From Stercorarius parasiticus (taxonomy: Eukaryota; Chordata; Aves; Charadriiformes; Stercorariidae): a stretch of DNA of 64,000 bases. The notes under the pieces were generated by a model. That model worked only from the letters and a program-made list of their open reading frames with translations, was not told the origin of the DNA and did no database searches. Made by a program: the position numbers and the translations under genes. The stretch spans positions 862,334-926,333 of the forward strand of contig VWZL01006771.1 of NCBI GenBank assembly GCA_013396915.1, written 5' to 3'. Positions 12,277 to 24,934 of this stretch are shown here, piece after piece. The first letter of the stretch is position 1; every line of letters begins with the position of its first letter.

Positions 12277-12464
12277 GTACAGCTTTTCCTGCTGTCCCAC
12301 TTTGGAGAGGACCTATTTGTGTGTGTTCACCTGGCTATTGGTGCAGGATTCACCGCTCTGTGCTTTAGCACTCTGTTTCTAGTGATAAGTACCTTTACTG
12401 GGATAATGACACGTGAACTTGAAGAGGTGTTATACATTAATCATACCAACACAGATAGACTGAG
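12277..12464 (+). other. Candidate internal exon B with a predicted membrane segment
   Basis: The acceptor is TTACTGCAG and the donor CTGAG|GTAAGA. The 188 nt are open for 62 codons plus 2 nt, and the frame meets a stop only inside the donor (TAA of GTAAGA). Residues about 17-45 are strongly hydrophobic (VCVHLAIGAGF...LFLVISTF), suggesting one transmembrane helix, followed by an acidic turn (RELEEV) and a possible N-glycosylation site (NHT). Phases fit exons A and C. No family is recognised, and T-rich DNA gives hydrophobic frames by chance. Confidence 0.25.
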
Positions 12465-13261
12465 GTAAGATTCTGGACTTATTTAAGGCTTCACATATAT
12501 AACATAAATAAGCTATTGCTCCGTGTATCATTACACTGAATCTCACTCTTAAAGGATACTTTATTTTGATCAGGAAACAGAATAGCCAAGTAACAGAAGT
12601 ACCATGTTGTTACCTCAGAATCTGGTCATAATTTGATGACTAGATGTCATCAAGGATGTGTCTTCTATAAAAGATCCTGAAAAGGTCTTCATATTTCAAT
12701 TAAACCTTGTGGAGCGTACAATGCTTTTCTGAATGCAACTAATCATTCCATAATGCAGACCTGTCAGTTGCTGTACTATTTGCACTAATATATACTGATA
12801 TTCAGTGAATTAAATCAGGGTGCATCCTTCCAAGTGCAGCGGTGAAGAAATCCCATCAACCCACATTACCTTAAATCAGCCTTTGCCAACTAATTTGTAT
12901 CACTCCAAACATGGAGCACTTTGCTGTGACAAGTTAACTCCAACACTGACATAGTAAACCCTCAAATCCTGCTATTACTTATGAGCCCAGAAGGAGCTTT
13001 GCTCCACAAAGCTTAATGTACTCCCGTCAGGTTCCTGACTTCATAAATAAAGCAGTGCTCTGCTTTCCCCCTAGGAAGAGGTTGTTTGGTTCTTGACTCT
13101 CTTGTCAAATTAAAACTGTTACTAAAACAGCTTTTTGTCATCAGCCAAGAGCTTTCTACTTTGTGAGCTACCCCATCCTCATTTTTGATACAGCTGAATT
13201 TCCTACCACCTTAGCCTAATTTATCAGCTTTGTGAAAAATCTGTTATGATTTCTTCTTTAG

Positions 13262-13362
13262 AGTCCTGGTCTTCTGCAATTCCGGAACATTTGGAGCTGC
13301 AAAGCGTATTAATCTGGAAGCCCAATTTTGGCTGGAGGAATCAGCCCTTACAGATATGAAAG
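13262..13362 (+). other. Candidate exon C whose splice donor is supplied by a CR1 insertion
   Basis: The acceptor is GATTTCTTCTTTAG and the donor AAAG|GTGAGG. Joined to exon B, the split codon becomes AG|A (Arg) and the frame stays open for about 33 codons (VLVFCNSGTFGAAKR, then AQFWLEES). The donor GTGAGG is also the first part of the CR1 wording GTGAGGCCTCACCTCGAG, so the CR1 begins at or within a base or two of the exon end. Either the true donor was lost and the CR1 one replaced it, or the exon is spurious. I do not recognise the protein. Confidence 0.25.
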
Positions 13363-13757
13363 GTGAGGCCTCACCTCGAGCACTGTGTTCAGTTCTGGGC
13401 CCCTCTGTACAAGAGGGACATTGAAGTGCTGGAGCGGGTCCAGAGGAGAGCTACCAAGCTGGTGAGGGGTCTGGAGACCAAGCCCCATGAGGAGAGGCTG
13501 AGGGAACTGGGCATGTGTAGTCTGGAGAAGAGGAGGCTGAGGCGAGACCTCATTGCCCTCTACAACTACCTGAAAGGAGGTTGTAGANAGTTGGAAATTT
13601 GCTGGAGTGAGGGTGGTCTGGAGGTGGAAAGTGGTTTGATGTATGATGCGTGGCCACGTTACAAACATAATGACCCTGCTCTGGCAGGGGGGTTTGACTA
13701 GATGATCTCCAGAGGTCCCTTCCAACCCTGTGATTCTATGATTCTATGAGTCTATGA
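13363..13757 (+). mobile_element. CR1 LINE fragment with an internal rearrangement
   Basis: The text is clear CR1 ORF2 and 3' UTR: GTGAGGCCTCACCTCGAGCA, CTGGGCCCCTCTGTACAAG, GAGGAGAGGCTGAGGGAACT, then after a break GACTAGATGATCTCCAGAGG and a tail of ATTCTATG octamers. Between about 13588 and 13665 the expected CR1 sequence is missing and replaced by about 78 bp that I do not recognise as CR1. The element is 5' truncated and its start abuts candidate exon C. The open frame on it (13363-13701) is a CR1 remnant; its second half is out of context. Confidence 0.92.
13588..13588. other. Single ambiguous base (N)
   Basis: The only N in the window lies exactly where the CR1 sequence breaks off. It may mark an assembly join, a polymorphism or a low-quality base, so the internal rearrangement of the surrounding CR1 should be treated with caution. 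Confidence 0.95.
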
Positions 13758-13837
13758 TAATTCTGTACTTGAGAAGGTGGCTTTCATAGTTTAAAGAGTA
13801 GCCTGGGACTTAAATGATCTGCATGCAATTCTTGACT

Positions 13838-13884
13838 CTGCTCCTGCCTTCTTGTCAATCCTGCTCCTGCCTTAAGAGTCAATC
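13838..13884. repeat. Tandem duplication, two copies of 23-24 bp
   Basis: CTGCTCCTGCCTTCTTGTCAATC is followed directly by a second copy with a few changes (CTGCTCCTGCC, then AAGAGTCAATC). It is a local replication slip just downstream of the CR1 tail. Confidence 0.8.
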
Positions 13885-16800
13885 TTAAAATGGTTACCAG
13901 CCAGCCTATCTCTCTGTTCCCTGTGTATAAAATAAGGTAATTTAATCCCTTTCTATTGCACTTCATTCAATCCATTTAGCTTATTAATTCTTCAGGCCAG
14001 GATCTCAATCATGCTGTTTCACAAGGCAAGCACACAGAGAAATAATGTGGAGCGAAACAGATTAAACAGTCTTGTAGTGTATAAAAATGAAATTCAGCCC
14101 TACAGAGTGCTCCCTCTTACTACCAATACTGAGATACCACATCTCTCCCTCTCCCTTAAATCGAGACGCACCAGGGATGGAGACGGGTGAGGTCTGCTAA
14201 GTGCCCTGCTCCACCCTTCTGCTGGCAGCTCTCGTTGCATCCCCTCTCATTCTGCCTAATTGTATTTGCAGTGCAAGTATTTGTACAGCCACAGCCACAT
14301 CCGAGGACTTTTCCAGAGATAAGGGGGTTTTATTTCACTTCCATCCAGAGCTATCTGCAAAATAATGTAATTAGTTGATATCATGTTTGTCAAGAGAAAA
14401 CAAAACCGATCAGCTTAAATGGTATTTGGAGGAACAACGCATTCCTGCCCTTTGGCATAATTCAGCCCGTAACTCTTTATCCAGCTGTTCCTGTGCTATG
14501 ACGTCCACCGCTCTGGGATGTGACACAGAGCAGGCCTATAGGACGATAGTGTCTTGATTTAGAGGAAAATTTCAGCACATCCATCACAGGAAAAGTTATC
14601 CAACTCCTTCAATTATTTATCTTCTGCATTTGTAACATACGTTTTTGTAGGGACTCACATTTTTGGGATGCCGGTTAGTGCAGAAGCAAACATAACTGGT
14701 TCTCTTCTGGCTTTCCTCCAGCTCTACCCCCATCACGCTGGACATGAGTCCCACTGGCGTGGAACAGACGCTGTAATCGTTCTCCATGAGGGGTTTAAAT
14801 ATATTTTCCCCCTTGTTAGACAAGCCTAATGTAACCCTAACTATCCAAGCCAACTACTGTGGTAAAAAGATGCCGTAAGATCTCAAGAATCCAGAGCAAA
14901 AGGAGGAACATTTAAAAAGGCCTCCAAAACAGCTACCTTTAATGGAATTAGATAGCTTAGCTAAATAAATAAGAATCTATGGCTCGTGGAAAAAAAAAGT
15001 CAGTGATTTCCCCTGAGGTAAAATCAGTAGAGCAAAAGAAAAAAAAAAAGATCTAAAAAAATATCCCTCACCATAAACCCAAAGGGACTTGTCAGCTCTA
15101 CAGCAGAAATTGGAGAGACCACTCAAGCAGGAAGAGGATTAGGCTATCTCCTATCAAAGCACACATGGACTGGATTTTCACAGCAACTTAAACAGAAAGT
15201 GGTGGGGTTTTGGGTTTGTTTTTTTTCCATTTCCAGCTGCAGCAAAGGCTGGAAGAAAAAATATATACAACCCAGTCCCTAAGGTAATGTCTTTCCAGTG
15301 TGACCAGTGCCCGCATCCTCCTTCTAGGTCCATCAGCTTTAACAATAATAAAACGGCTCCACTTTGCACAGTGACCCCAAAGGCAGTGTGAAACATTTAC
15401 ACCTTTGGTTAAATCTATGAAGGCCCATCTCCCCTGGGGCTGAACATGAGTGAGCCGGCCTGGCTGTGAGACAGAAAAGACGTAGCTGGTGCCGAAGGGT
15501 CCTGGATGCAGGAGAGCTGGAAGCAGCTATGCTACCACAAATCCTGCCTCCTAATCCCCTCTGACCTGGGCTCCCAATCCCAGACACATCAGCGCTCAGC
15601 TATTTTGAATCTGCTCAGGCTTCCAAAAATACCAAGCATGCCCTGAGCATACTCACATTAGCACGGCCTCCACTGTGAGAATGTGGTACAAGCTTGTTTG
15701 CTCCGTGCGAGGAGCACCGCTTTCGCCTGCCGCGCTGCCTCCCTGCCGCTGCAAGGCAAGGAGACTCTATCCAGAAGTAGCAGAAATTGGGAAAATTATT
15801 ACTGGACTGTGAATACATGATTCCTTATTAAAACTCAAAATTCTTCCACTGAGCCTTCAGCTTTTTAGACTTTGCTCAAGTGTGTAGTTGACTTGAAGCA
15901 TTATGAGGAGGGGATCGATTATGTTGCTGCCATACAGCCCTCAGCTCTGGCACAAGTCACCTCCTTGCTCTGGTCCTCTTCTTCTTTACAAGGCCATTCC
16001 AAGTACCGTCTTCTCTAGGCTCAGTCCAGCTCCAACTCTATCTTCCTCATTCCTGCAGCTTCTCAGGTTGGGCTGGTGGCAGCTTTCAGGGGGCACAGAC
16101 AAGCTCACCTCCATTTGGTGTCCCTCGCCTTACTCATTCTATGGCTCCCACAGTCATTTTATAGTAAACTATGCCAGGGCAGCATAACTGGGCATCTTCA
16201 TTTGCCCATCTTCAGACCTGCTGGTGCACTGGGTGTTTGGTGACTGGTCCTTCACTGTCACACATTTAGCCCTGTGCCCACCACCTGCTTTGTGCCTATA
16301 ACCAGTTTTCCCCTAAAGAGGGAACAAATATGGTTTTAATTTGGAGTCTCCTTCTGTGCTTTCAACTTACTCTTCTAAAAGTTATTAATTCCAGGACAGA
16401 CACAATTTTCGCTCTTTTTCAGCCTTAGATTCTGGTGCTGTCGTAATGTGTGTCTGTCTAGCTTTTAGTTATAAAACCTTTGCCACTGTATAACTGTCTC
16501 CCTTTCTTTTTCTGTCTTTTTTTTTTCTTGCAACTCTATTGCCAGATGGAGAGAAACTGTTATCTCCCTCCTATGGGCAGGGCACTCAGAGATAAAAAAG
16601 CAATTATAATGCCAAAGCTCAAAGTCTATCTGCCCTGCCTTCAGCCGCCACTCTTCCTTGGCTAAACCTGACAGTGTCCAAAGCCTGGAACCTCCTCAGG
16701 TTCTCCTCGGAGATCTCCCTAAACATCCCTACATATTCTGCAGTCAGAGACACACAACCATCGAGTCCACGCAGCAGGAACCTGTGTTCTTACTGGTAGT

Positions 16801-19075
16801 CACCAAAAACGTGCTCTGTGCCCATTTTCCTTTCTAGAGCCTACCCTGAAAAGAGCCACGTGCCTAAAGATGGTCTCCATTTATGCTCAGCAGATGAAAC
16901 CTTCTGCTGGGATGGAGTAGTCGCAGGTTCACATCCCTCAGCCGCCTGAAGGCTTCACAGCATTAACTTCCAACCACAAGGCTCTTCTCTTGGAGGCAGG
17001 AGAATTACTGGGCATCTTTAAAACAGCTATTCAAGGACGTCATACATCATGGAAAAACTTCAGCACAAGAATATACCTAAAGACTCCTACAGCCCATGTG
17101 CACTGTGGCCACCATGCAATGGGCCCCATAGTTCTGCAGCAGTAACCTTGCCTCCAAGATGTCACATTTTGTAAAAAATGGTAGACTTGACCTCAACGTC
17201 TACCATCAGCAGAGTCCTCTCCATAGGAGAGCTTCATGTGGAAGTGGGTTTTCTTAGCCCCTTCACCTGCAACCCTTTGCAGGGTTAGTTTACCTTATCT
17301 TGCTGCTGTTCCCTCAGGTGTCTGACTTGCAACAGTGCTCTTTTTAGCTATTAAAGTGCCCAAATTCTGCTTATAAATCTAATCCTAAGTAACTCACCCA
17401 AGTTAAAGTAGAGAATTTATTCTGAAGATAAGATATCAATCCAGGTTGAAATTATATCACCTTTTTTAACCTCAAAACTTCTAAATACAATTGCCTCAGC
17501 ATATGAATATTATATTATCAAACAGTATTCAAGGATGCTGTCGATCTACACATGGCTGAATCAAGGCTAGCTGTAGTAAAGAATTCATTGCTCAATATGT
17601 GGTTAAAACGGATTCCATATCTTTACAAGTTTATACATTTAGCTTCAGGCATTTTATTATGACTGGTGTGAATGATAAGCTTTCAAAATAAACATATGTT
17701 TATTGCTGTATATTGTACGTAAAGTGACCATAATCCCTACTCTGCCTAGTTCTCCTGTCTTAAAAATTCTTCTAACCACGATGGCAGGATTTTGTAGACC
17801 AGTACTGCCTTCCTTGAATTATTTCAGATGAATAATCCTGATGCCAAGGGAATATTTTACTGGTACCTCCCTCACCCCCCTGGAAAATCCATTCATGCTT
17901 TAAAAACTCAGAAGAAAACGAGAAATGTGGCAGTTCCCAACTGTCATTTGCTCCTTATAGCCTACTTTTGGAGTGCTGTCAGACGCTCTCATCAGTCTGC
18001 TTGTGATGTATACACAGCTCTTTCAACATAACGTATGGCTGCGGACAAGACGTAGGCGCATGAAAATAACGGCTGCTGATTTCGCTATCAAAATGCTCTT
18101 TGACCTTGACCCTTGGCTGGAAACCACTATATTGTTAATTTAAGTCTCATGTTGTCTCTTCTCTTTACTTGAAATCCATGTTCTGTGTAAACTTTGTTAC
18201 TACGTATGGGTTACAGGTTTCACAAACTGGGAAAAAAATCCCACTGTTAGCATGACACCCCCAAATACCAATCTGTCTGCTGGGTTTCTCATGGGAGCTA
18301 GTTACTCTTTGCACGATCTCAGCACCTTCCTACTGACCCAGCACAGGAGCAGAACTAGTATTAGAAAGCTCTAAACTCACTGTTAGTGTAGAATAATTTT
18401 ATTTAAAACCGCTAGCCTAAATCCCAGTTGAGTTTATTTGCTGAAACATGAGCCCTCAGTGTAGCACAGATACCATTCTTTTGTGCGAAGGCATAGATTC
18501 TTGCTTAGAAAGATTTATCTGATATTAACGACATAGCTGCATTTAGATTGCATGAATCAGTACGTGCCATAAACTGCTTGAACACTCGTTAAACCTGATG
18601 AATTAAATAACCCTCCTGGGCTGGAGAGAGATGTTGCTGCTATAGTTTATGATATATCATATATCACATCTGTTTGTTATTGTTCTACCCATGTTATTTT
18701 ATGTGTAAAACTGATAATGCCAGCAGGAGTAATTCCTGCTTGTTTTGGAAGAAGCAGATGCTCCACAAACAGGAGACAGTGCAAAAAGCTTGGAAATCGG
18801 AAATCTACTGGTAATCTCTCTGATAGCCTGAGGAAGCGCTGGAGGACTTGTCTATATGGAGAAAGAGCCTGAAGAATATTATGTTATAGTTGTTATAGTG
18901 TGGGTTGGTTTTTTTTTCCAGTAAAACAACTTGCATTCTGATTTTTATTCCTTTCGTTTTGAGTGCTCTCCCTTTGGAAGTGTTGCCCCAGGGGCTGCTT
19001 ATCCTCCGCTTGGGTCTCTTAGGCTGGAGTCTGGTGCTCGATGATACTGACACGCGTCTCCTCTTCTGTTCCCAG

Positions 19076-19143
19076 GGAGCACTGGACTGGGGCCCAGACC
19101 TGCGTTTCAGCGGCTCTCTAAACCGTTTAAGGCTTGCGTGAAG
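19076..19143 (+). other. Exon-like segment (68 nt), unrecognised
   Basis: An excellent acceptor (CGTCTCCTCTTCTGTTCCCAG) and a good donor (GTGAAG|GTAAAT) enclose 68 nt. Only the frame entered after two bases is open, giving 22 residues with GPRPAFQRLSKPFKACVK. The segment is richer in GC and CpG than its flanks. The minus strand is also open here with a basic composition, which weakens the case. No family is recognised. Confidence 0.22.
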
Positions 19144-19203
19144 GTAAATCCTCTTAAAATTGTAGGCCAAACATCGTTCACTTTGTGTTATCTATATAAG
19201 CTC

Positions 19204-19227
19204 TTTTTTTTTTTTTTTTTTTTTTTT
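19204..19227. repeat. Poly-T tract (24 nt)
   Basis: The longest homopolymer in the window. It may be the remnant of a retroposed poly(A) tail on the minus strand, but I recognise no retrocopy body beside it. Confidence 0.85.
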
Positions 19228-20639
19228 AGCTGGTACCACAATTCCTCCAGTTCTCAGGTTTACACTTTTGGTCAGTCATGTATGTGTTGGCTGGCGGGGA
19301 GCAGCTCCTAACAGTCCGAGCCAATTCCCGATGGAGTCAACGGGTTCTGAGCCAGGCCAGCTGCCCTTGGCTGTGAACTGTAAAATAAACATTTCTCTTA
19401 AACAGGGAGCATCTCGACTATTCCAAGAATGTTTCAAAAGCCGGTCTCTTCTTCACAGGCAAAGGGGAAAAATCCTTTCAGAACTTAAGCACGGGAAGTA
19501 TGTAACGCTGAGATGTGTCATTGTCTAAACTTTGGGCAGGGTGGGATGTTAGGGAGGGTTTCCAGGGAACCAGAAAAACTTTCACAAACTTATTGGCTGA
19601 CATCCATGGCAAATGTCATTCCAGATATGGCAGAGATTTAAGCAGCTCTATAGCAAAGTAAAACCACATCCAAAAATAAAGATCGTAACACTTATATTTT
19701 AATGCTAAATGGCAAAAATTCCAGTGCTGTAAAAGTCAGTGAGACGGGGGAAGAGACTTACGATCCCTGGTAGTATTTAAAGGAGGAATTTTCTGTGATT
19801 CTGGTTAAAAACAAGTTAAGCGTTTAGACGCATTTAAGTGTGTTAATTGTTTCCTGGCTTTAGGAAGGGCAAATCTTTAAGTTACATACAATATGCTTTG
19901 CTAAACTGTGGATGAAATTTCTCTCACCTGGCCAGTGATGGGTCATGCTGTGGTGAGAACACAGTGTCTCTGGCTTAAAGTGTCTGCTTTAAATCTAGCA
20001 CACAGATAAACAAAGAAAAAAGCTACCTTTCAAAGCAGACCTCCTGGGACTCCAAAAATCCTCCTTCAGGCTACATAAAATTATAAAAGTAAACAAATAT
20101 TCAGTATCTCTAATAGCCAAAGCTCTGCTGACCTAGAGCCAAATATTTAAATATGAAATTGGTCCTGCTCCATGGAAGACATTGTCCTCTACTGTTTCTC
20201 CTCTGACATGTCCATTTGCTCCTTTCTCAGCTCTCTTTCCATCCCTCTCTGGGGCATCATTGGCCTTGGTCCCCAGGTCCAGTATTTTAATGCTGACAGG
20301 TCTCCGAATTACTGGATTCCTTGGGTGGCAAGCACCCGCAGGGACCTGTCTCCATGGACTCTGCTGTACAAGCACCTACCGCAGTCAGTGGAGCTCTAGT
20401 CAGTGCAATCCATTGACTCAAGAATATTTGAGCTCATTCTAAAGTCCTGACCTACCTTTGGCCACCTGACTTGCCCTCTGGGCCCCGGTGGTCAGGCTGA
20501 CATTGACTGTAACGGGGCCCTACACACCATCCCTTCTGGCAGACACCTCAACTTCTGTGTCCTAAGCAAGAGCTGAATCTCACCTTTGTTGTCCAGACTA
20601 AAATCCTGACACGTCTTTGTGAATGCCCAGCCATTGGTT

Positions 20640-21470
20640 TTGGTTCAGTTTTTAATCTTTCCTTCTGATGTTTCCTTCTTTCTCCATCCTTTCCTAATCA
20701 TGGCAGGTGATAACCCTATTTCGCCTGTCACTCAGGCTTGGCCATCATATTAGCTGGGATTTATCCAAGCTGTGATTGCTGAAATTTCAGTGGTTCTTGA
20801 TTTCTGACTTCTCTAACACCCAATCCTTCCTAGCAATGCACGCAGGTAAATCTCCCCCCGCCCTGTCACCCAGTGTTTCATACCTAGATCCCTGCAATTC
20901 CTTTCCATTGCCCTTGAGAAATTCAATCCTACCCTGCTCCTGCCCATGGGCTACCAAAGGTCATTCTCTAGCCTGGATCGCCTCTCACCTTTCTTTTTCC
21001 ACACACACCATTTTCTCAAATAGACCAAACATAAGCTTCCTGCTGTGGCTCTGCGGGCGCAGCTTGGCCAGTTCCCTACCTTCTGCATCAGCCTTCATTG
21101 CCTGTCAAGGCGGTTACTCCCTGCTGGGGTGCCATCATCCCCTCCTTAAAGTTTCCAACAAGCACTCTCGTACTTTCTTCCATCAGGCCCTCAGGCTTGG
21201 GAGAGACATCTTCCAAACAGCCGCAAAGCTACATCATTACCCGCCTTCAAAGCTCTTATTTAAATTCTCCTTAGCCATAAGGCTTAAGAAAAAAACCAGC
21301 TTTGACATTACACAGGCTACAAGAGTATATTATACTAAATAATATATTTTTTCATGATTTCCCATATTTCCTGTATATTTTTTCTTACACTTTGGTTATA
21401 AACTCTTTGGGGTAAGAATTGCATTCAGGGAGTTGTTATTAGAGAAGGTACAAATACATCATAACGATAA
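20640..21470 (+). mobile_element. Old L2-like LINE relic (3' part)
   Basis: The sequence keeps the layout of the C-terminus and 3' UTR of an L2-family LINE. CTGAAATTTCAGTGGTTCTTG (from 20777) resembles the LLKSLQWLP region, and CCTTCAAAGCTCTTATTTAAATTC (near 21243) resembles the FKxxLKTHLF end. AAACTCTTTGGGGTAAGAATTG (about 21400) resembles the 'TGTAAGCTCTTTGGGGCAGGGA' tail, followed by an ACAAATAC..CATAACGATAA end like the usual (AAT)n tail. The 188-codon open frame at 20776-21342 is derived from it. It is heavily diverged, and assignment rests on remembered consensus wording. Confidence 0.5.
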
Positions 21471-24400
21471 GAAGCGAAGAACATGCCTAGATTTCCTATC
21501 AGTCGGATGTTGTGAACTCCATTAGGAGCCATGACTCTTGACATCGGTTTGCCTCATTCGTTGCCATTTTTTCTAAGGTAATAAGGCATGTCGTTAGCTT
21601 TGGGAGACGTGAGAGCACCTCATTTCAGTCAGTGGTATAAACCACCAGCTGCTTCTTCAATGCTGCATTTTTTGGAGAAGCCACTGGAGGGACACCTCCA
21701 CTACAAAACCAAACCCAGCCACAACCTGCTCCAGCGCTTCCAGCCGGTCTGCTCCTGATCTGTCCTTCATGGAAGGCTCCAAACAGAGCCGTTATTTTGC
21801 TGGTTACAAATTATTTCTGGTTCAAAATCAAAGACCTAACGTGACCTAAAGTTATCAGCTCGATAGAAATAGAAGGAAAAGAAGGAAATGGAAACAATGC
21901 TTTTGGGTCACTTTGGACTAGCGTTAAAGCTCAAAACTTCACGGGGGATGTGAGAAGACCAGCTCCTGCACGGCCCAACTGCAGGACCCGACCGTCTCAC
22001 ACAGGCAAAGGCTGCAAGACCGGGCCACCAACTTTTTCACATCAAATCTACTCCCGCTATTGCAAGCTGACTCTTGCCAAACCACGATTGTTTCTAAGCT
22101 AAATAAACTAATATTTATAGCTATCCACTACCTTTCCGTAAAAAATAATAGTCACTGAGAAAGTGGCAATCTGGGGAAGACATGCCAAATGTGTCTAAAA
22201 CATATCTCTGTGCAAAGATGATTCTATTTTTGTCTGAAACAGAAGGCAGGAAACATTTATGTTCCTGAGTGCCTAAGTTTAGCTTGAAAAGAATATTTAT
22301 TAAAGTCACCATAGAAACAGAAATTTAGAAGTATTAGACTTATTCCAGTTGTTACAATTACTATTTCCTCCACAGCATGATCTGTTATATAGCAAATAAT
22401 GAACTGCTCAAGATCTGTTATAATCTTATTACAGAGATTTTTGCTCTTTGATGGAAAAAAAACCCAACTTTTGTGGCACGTAAAACTGGCCTTTCACATC
22501 CCTGCTTTAATTTACTGAACAAAAAGAGTAAAAAAACGCAAACTTGTAATATTTACTTGGAAGTGAAAATGCAAAGGAAAAGTTTGAACTTGCAGTGCAT
22601 AATTTTAGGGCAGTATCCAGGAGTGTCTGTCAGATTTAAAAATGCTTTTTTACCCCTTGATTAATAAGCAAGCTCTGTGGCTAACGGTACAGAGTTAACA
22701 AAGAGTCTGCTCTCCCTGGTGGCCCAGTGGCCTCTCTAAATTGTGTCAACAGTTGTCACAGCTACTGCTTGTAAAACCATTTTAAAAATGAACCCAAGGG
22801 TGATTTGTAGGAGACAATTTTTGTAGTGTGGCTTTTTTAACCACAGCATCCCCTGGTCGGCCCGGCGACGAGCTGCCGCCCACACTCTCTCCTTGCCTGG
22901 GATGGTTCCCTCTGTTTTAGGAAAGGGATTACAATTCCTGCCGTGTGGATGCGCTCAATATGGGAACTATTTTGGTTAGCGAGCTTTTTATAAACAAGCA
23001 TCCTACAAATGCCAAACTCTGAAATAACTGTTTTTGTGTGCTAAAAACCAACTTTTACCATGAAAAATGTTCTGTAAAGAAGCAAATAGTCTATACTTCC
23101 AGCCTTTCAGGCTAGCTCTTTAGTACAGTAGCTACTTTGGATTAACAATAAGAGTTTCATCATTTACGATACGGTTGATATAAATGCCCTATCATGAAAG
23201 CTTCACCTTTTCTTATTGGATGCATTTTCTAAAAGCGACAATGTAATCCTGTATGCACAGGTTATATTTATCACAGCTGGCTTAGGCAGAGACAGAATTA
23301 ATTAGGAAGTGTCTCAAATGTCAGATCATTAAATGAAATTGTAAAAAGGTAAATTGTAGTCTTCAGTGAGCAGATATCTCACAAAATGATCCTTGAAACA
23401 AATTGCAATCGCTGTAAAATATTCATTTCTTCTTTACAGTCGCTTATTGGGACAATGTATATGGTTCCACATAAACACTAAAACTTTGTAATTTGATGTG
23501 ACGGTCAGCACGGAGGTCGTGATGAAGATTTTCTTTTAGTCTCTGCAGAATGACTAAACACTGAACAACTATTTAATTTGCATTTTACATTAGTATCGAA
23601 TAGACTTTTCTTCCTCAAAAGGTCCCCCTAGAGTTTTTGAGTTCTTTTCTTGTCAAAAATTTATAGGAATAAAGCGGGAAAAACAAGGTAAACATAACAA
23701 ACAGCTATCATTTAATAAATTCTTCCCTTTTACTATTTAGTACCAAAAAAGGTACTGTAACAGTGAAAAAAAGGAAAATGCAGCATATTTTTCTCTAAAT
23801 CCATCCTGAGGTGCCAACTTTTCTAGCCTGAAATCAATATTTAGACCCAGTAGTAGAAATGCACTTTAGTTGCAGAAACTCTTGTAACATACTTTTAAAA
23901 TCATGAATGCGAGGTCTGTTATTTTAGTGCAGTATTTGATTCCAGGGACTCGCAGGAGATTTCTGTAGCAGGATGCTGTCACCCGCATTACAAAAGGTAA
24001 CAAATTAAGACAGAAAGCAGGGGATAGCATATTATTTGCCTCTCTTCTCCCTCTTTCCTCCCCGAAATCAATCTGTTTAGACTGACCCAGTTTTGGCTGC
24101 GGTGTCAAGGCAACATGTTATGAAAAGGGGTGCTCTGAAGGGGCTCCCATCCACTTGCCAGGGTATTTCATAGGGCATTTTGGGGACGTACGGACCCTTT
24201 TTGCTTACTGGCTTTGCAGTACTGACACGATGCAGAAGATGCCTGGGTACACGTGCAAACACGGGTGGGTAAACAAGTCCTTCTTGCTGCAAGAGCTGGT
24301 GTTACTGAGCTGCAGTGAGGAGGAAAGTCACATTAAAAACAAGGGCACACTTTCCTCCCACTGCTTCTAGTGTATCAGATCCAGAGGCAAAGGACAGGAG

Positions 24401-24934
24401 TGGATAGCAGCAGAGGCAGTTACTATGTCAGCACAGTGTTGAGGTTGTATTATATTGACGTTAAACATAGCTTCTATAAAGCAGTGGTCCCAAACACACC
24501 AGAATTTACTTAAGGGGCTTGTTTCTTTTTTAAGATCCCCCCAAATAAGCAGTTTTTCTGTGGGTACCCAGCTACCTGGCCTCAATGTGTTAAAATCTGT
24601 GCGTCTTACACTTCCCTCACCGATAACTGGTAGGAGGGGCTTGGGGTTGGCCACTCACAGGGACCATTCCCTAGGATTCCTCTCCAGTCCTGTGGTCATA
24701 GTTGTGCGGACTCTACTTGCTCTCCTCTGCAGAACAGGTTGGAGAACCTGTTCCTGAACTTAGTGAGTGCTTGGAAAGCAAAGCCACCTATGTGGAAGGC
24801 CTCCAATATTTTCTCCCTATAAAACATTTTTGACAGAGCCATCACAGTCTCAGTAGACTTTGGAAGAAAGGAGTTTTCAACAGAAAAGTGAACACAGATT
24901 CCTGTGCTGCTGTCTCTCTTTGTCTCCTTTGCAG

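Larger units (their letters stand above)
13758..20639. other. Non-coding interval, no gene recognised
   Basis: AT-rich and mixed DNA without a long frame. It contains the small tandem duplication at 13838-13884, a TATGATATATCATA palindrome near 18648, a 24-nt T tract at 19204-19227 and the exon-like segment at 19076-19143. I see no RNA gene or clear repeat family. Confidence 0.5.

Noticed and set aside
18805..19170. Basic 121-codon minus-strand frame
   Set aside because: It overlaps the better spliced plus-strand segment at 19076-19143, and its basic composition follows from the complement of pyrimidine-rich splice tracts.
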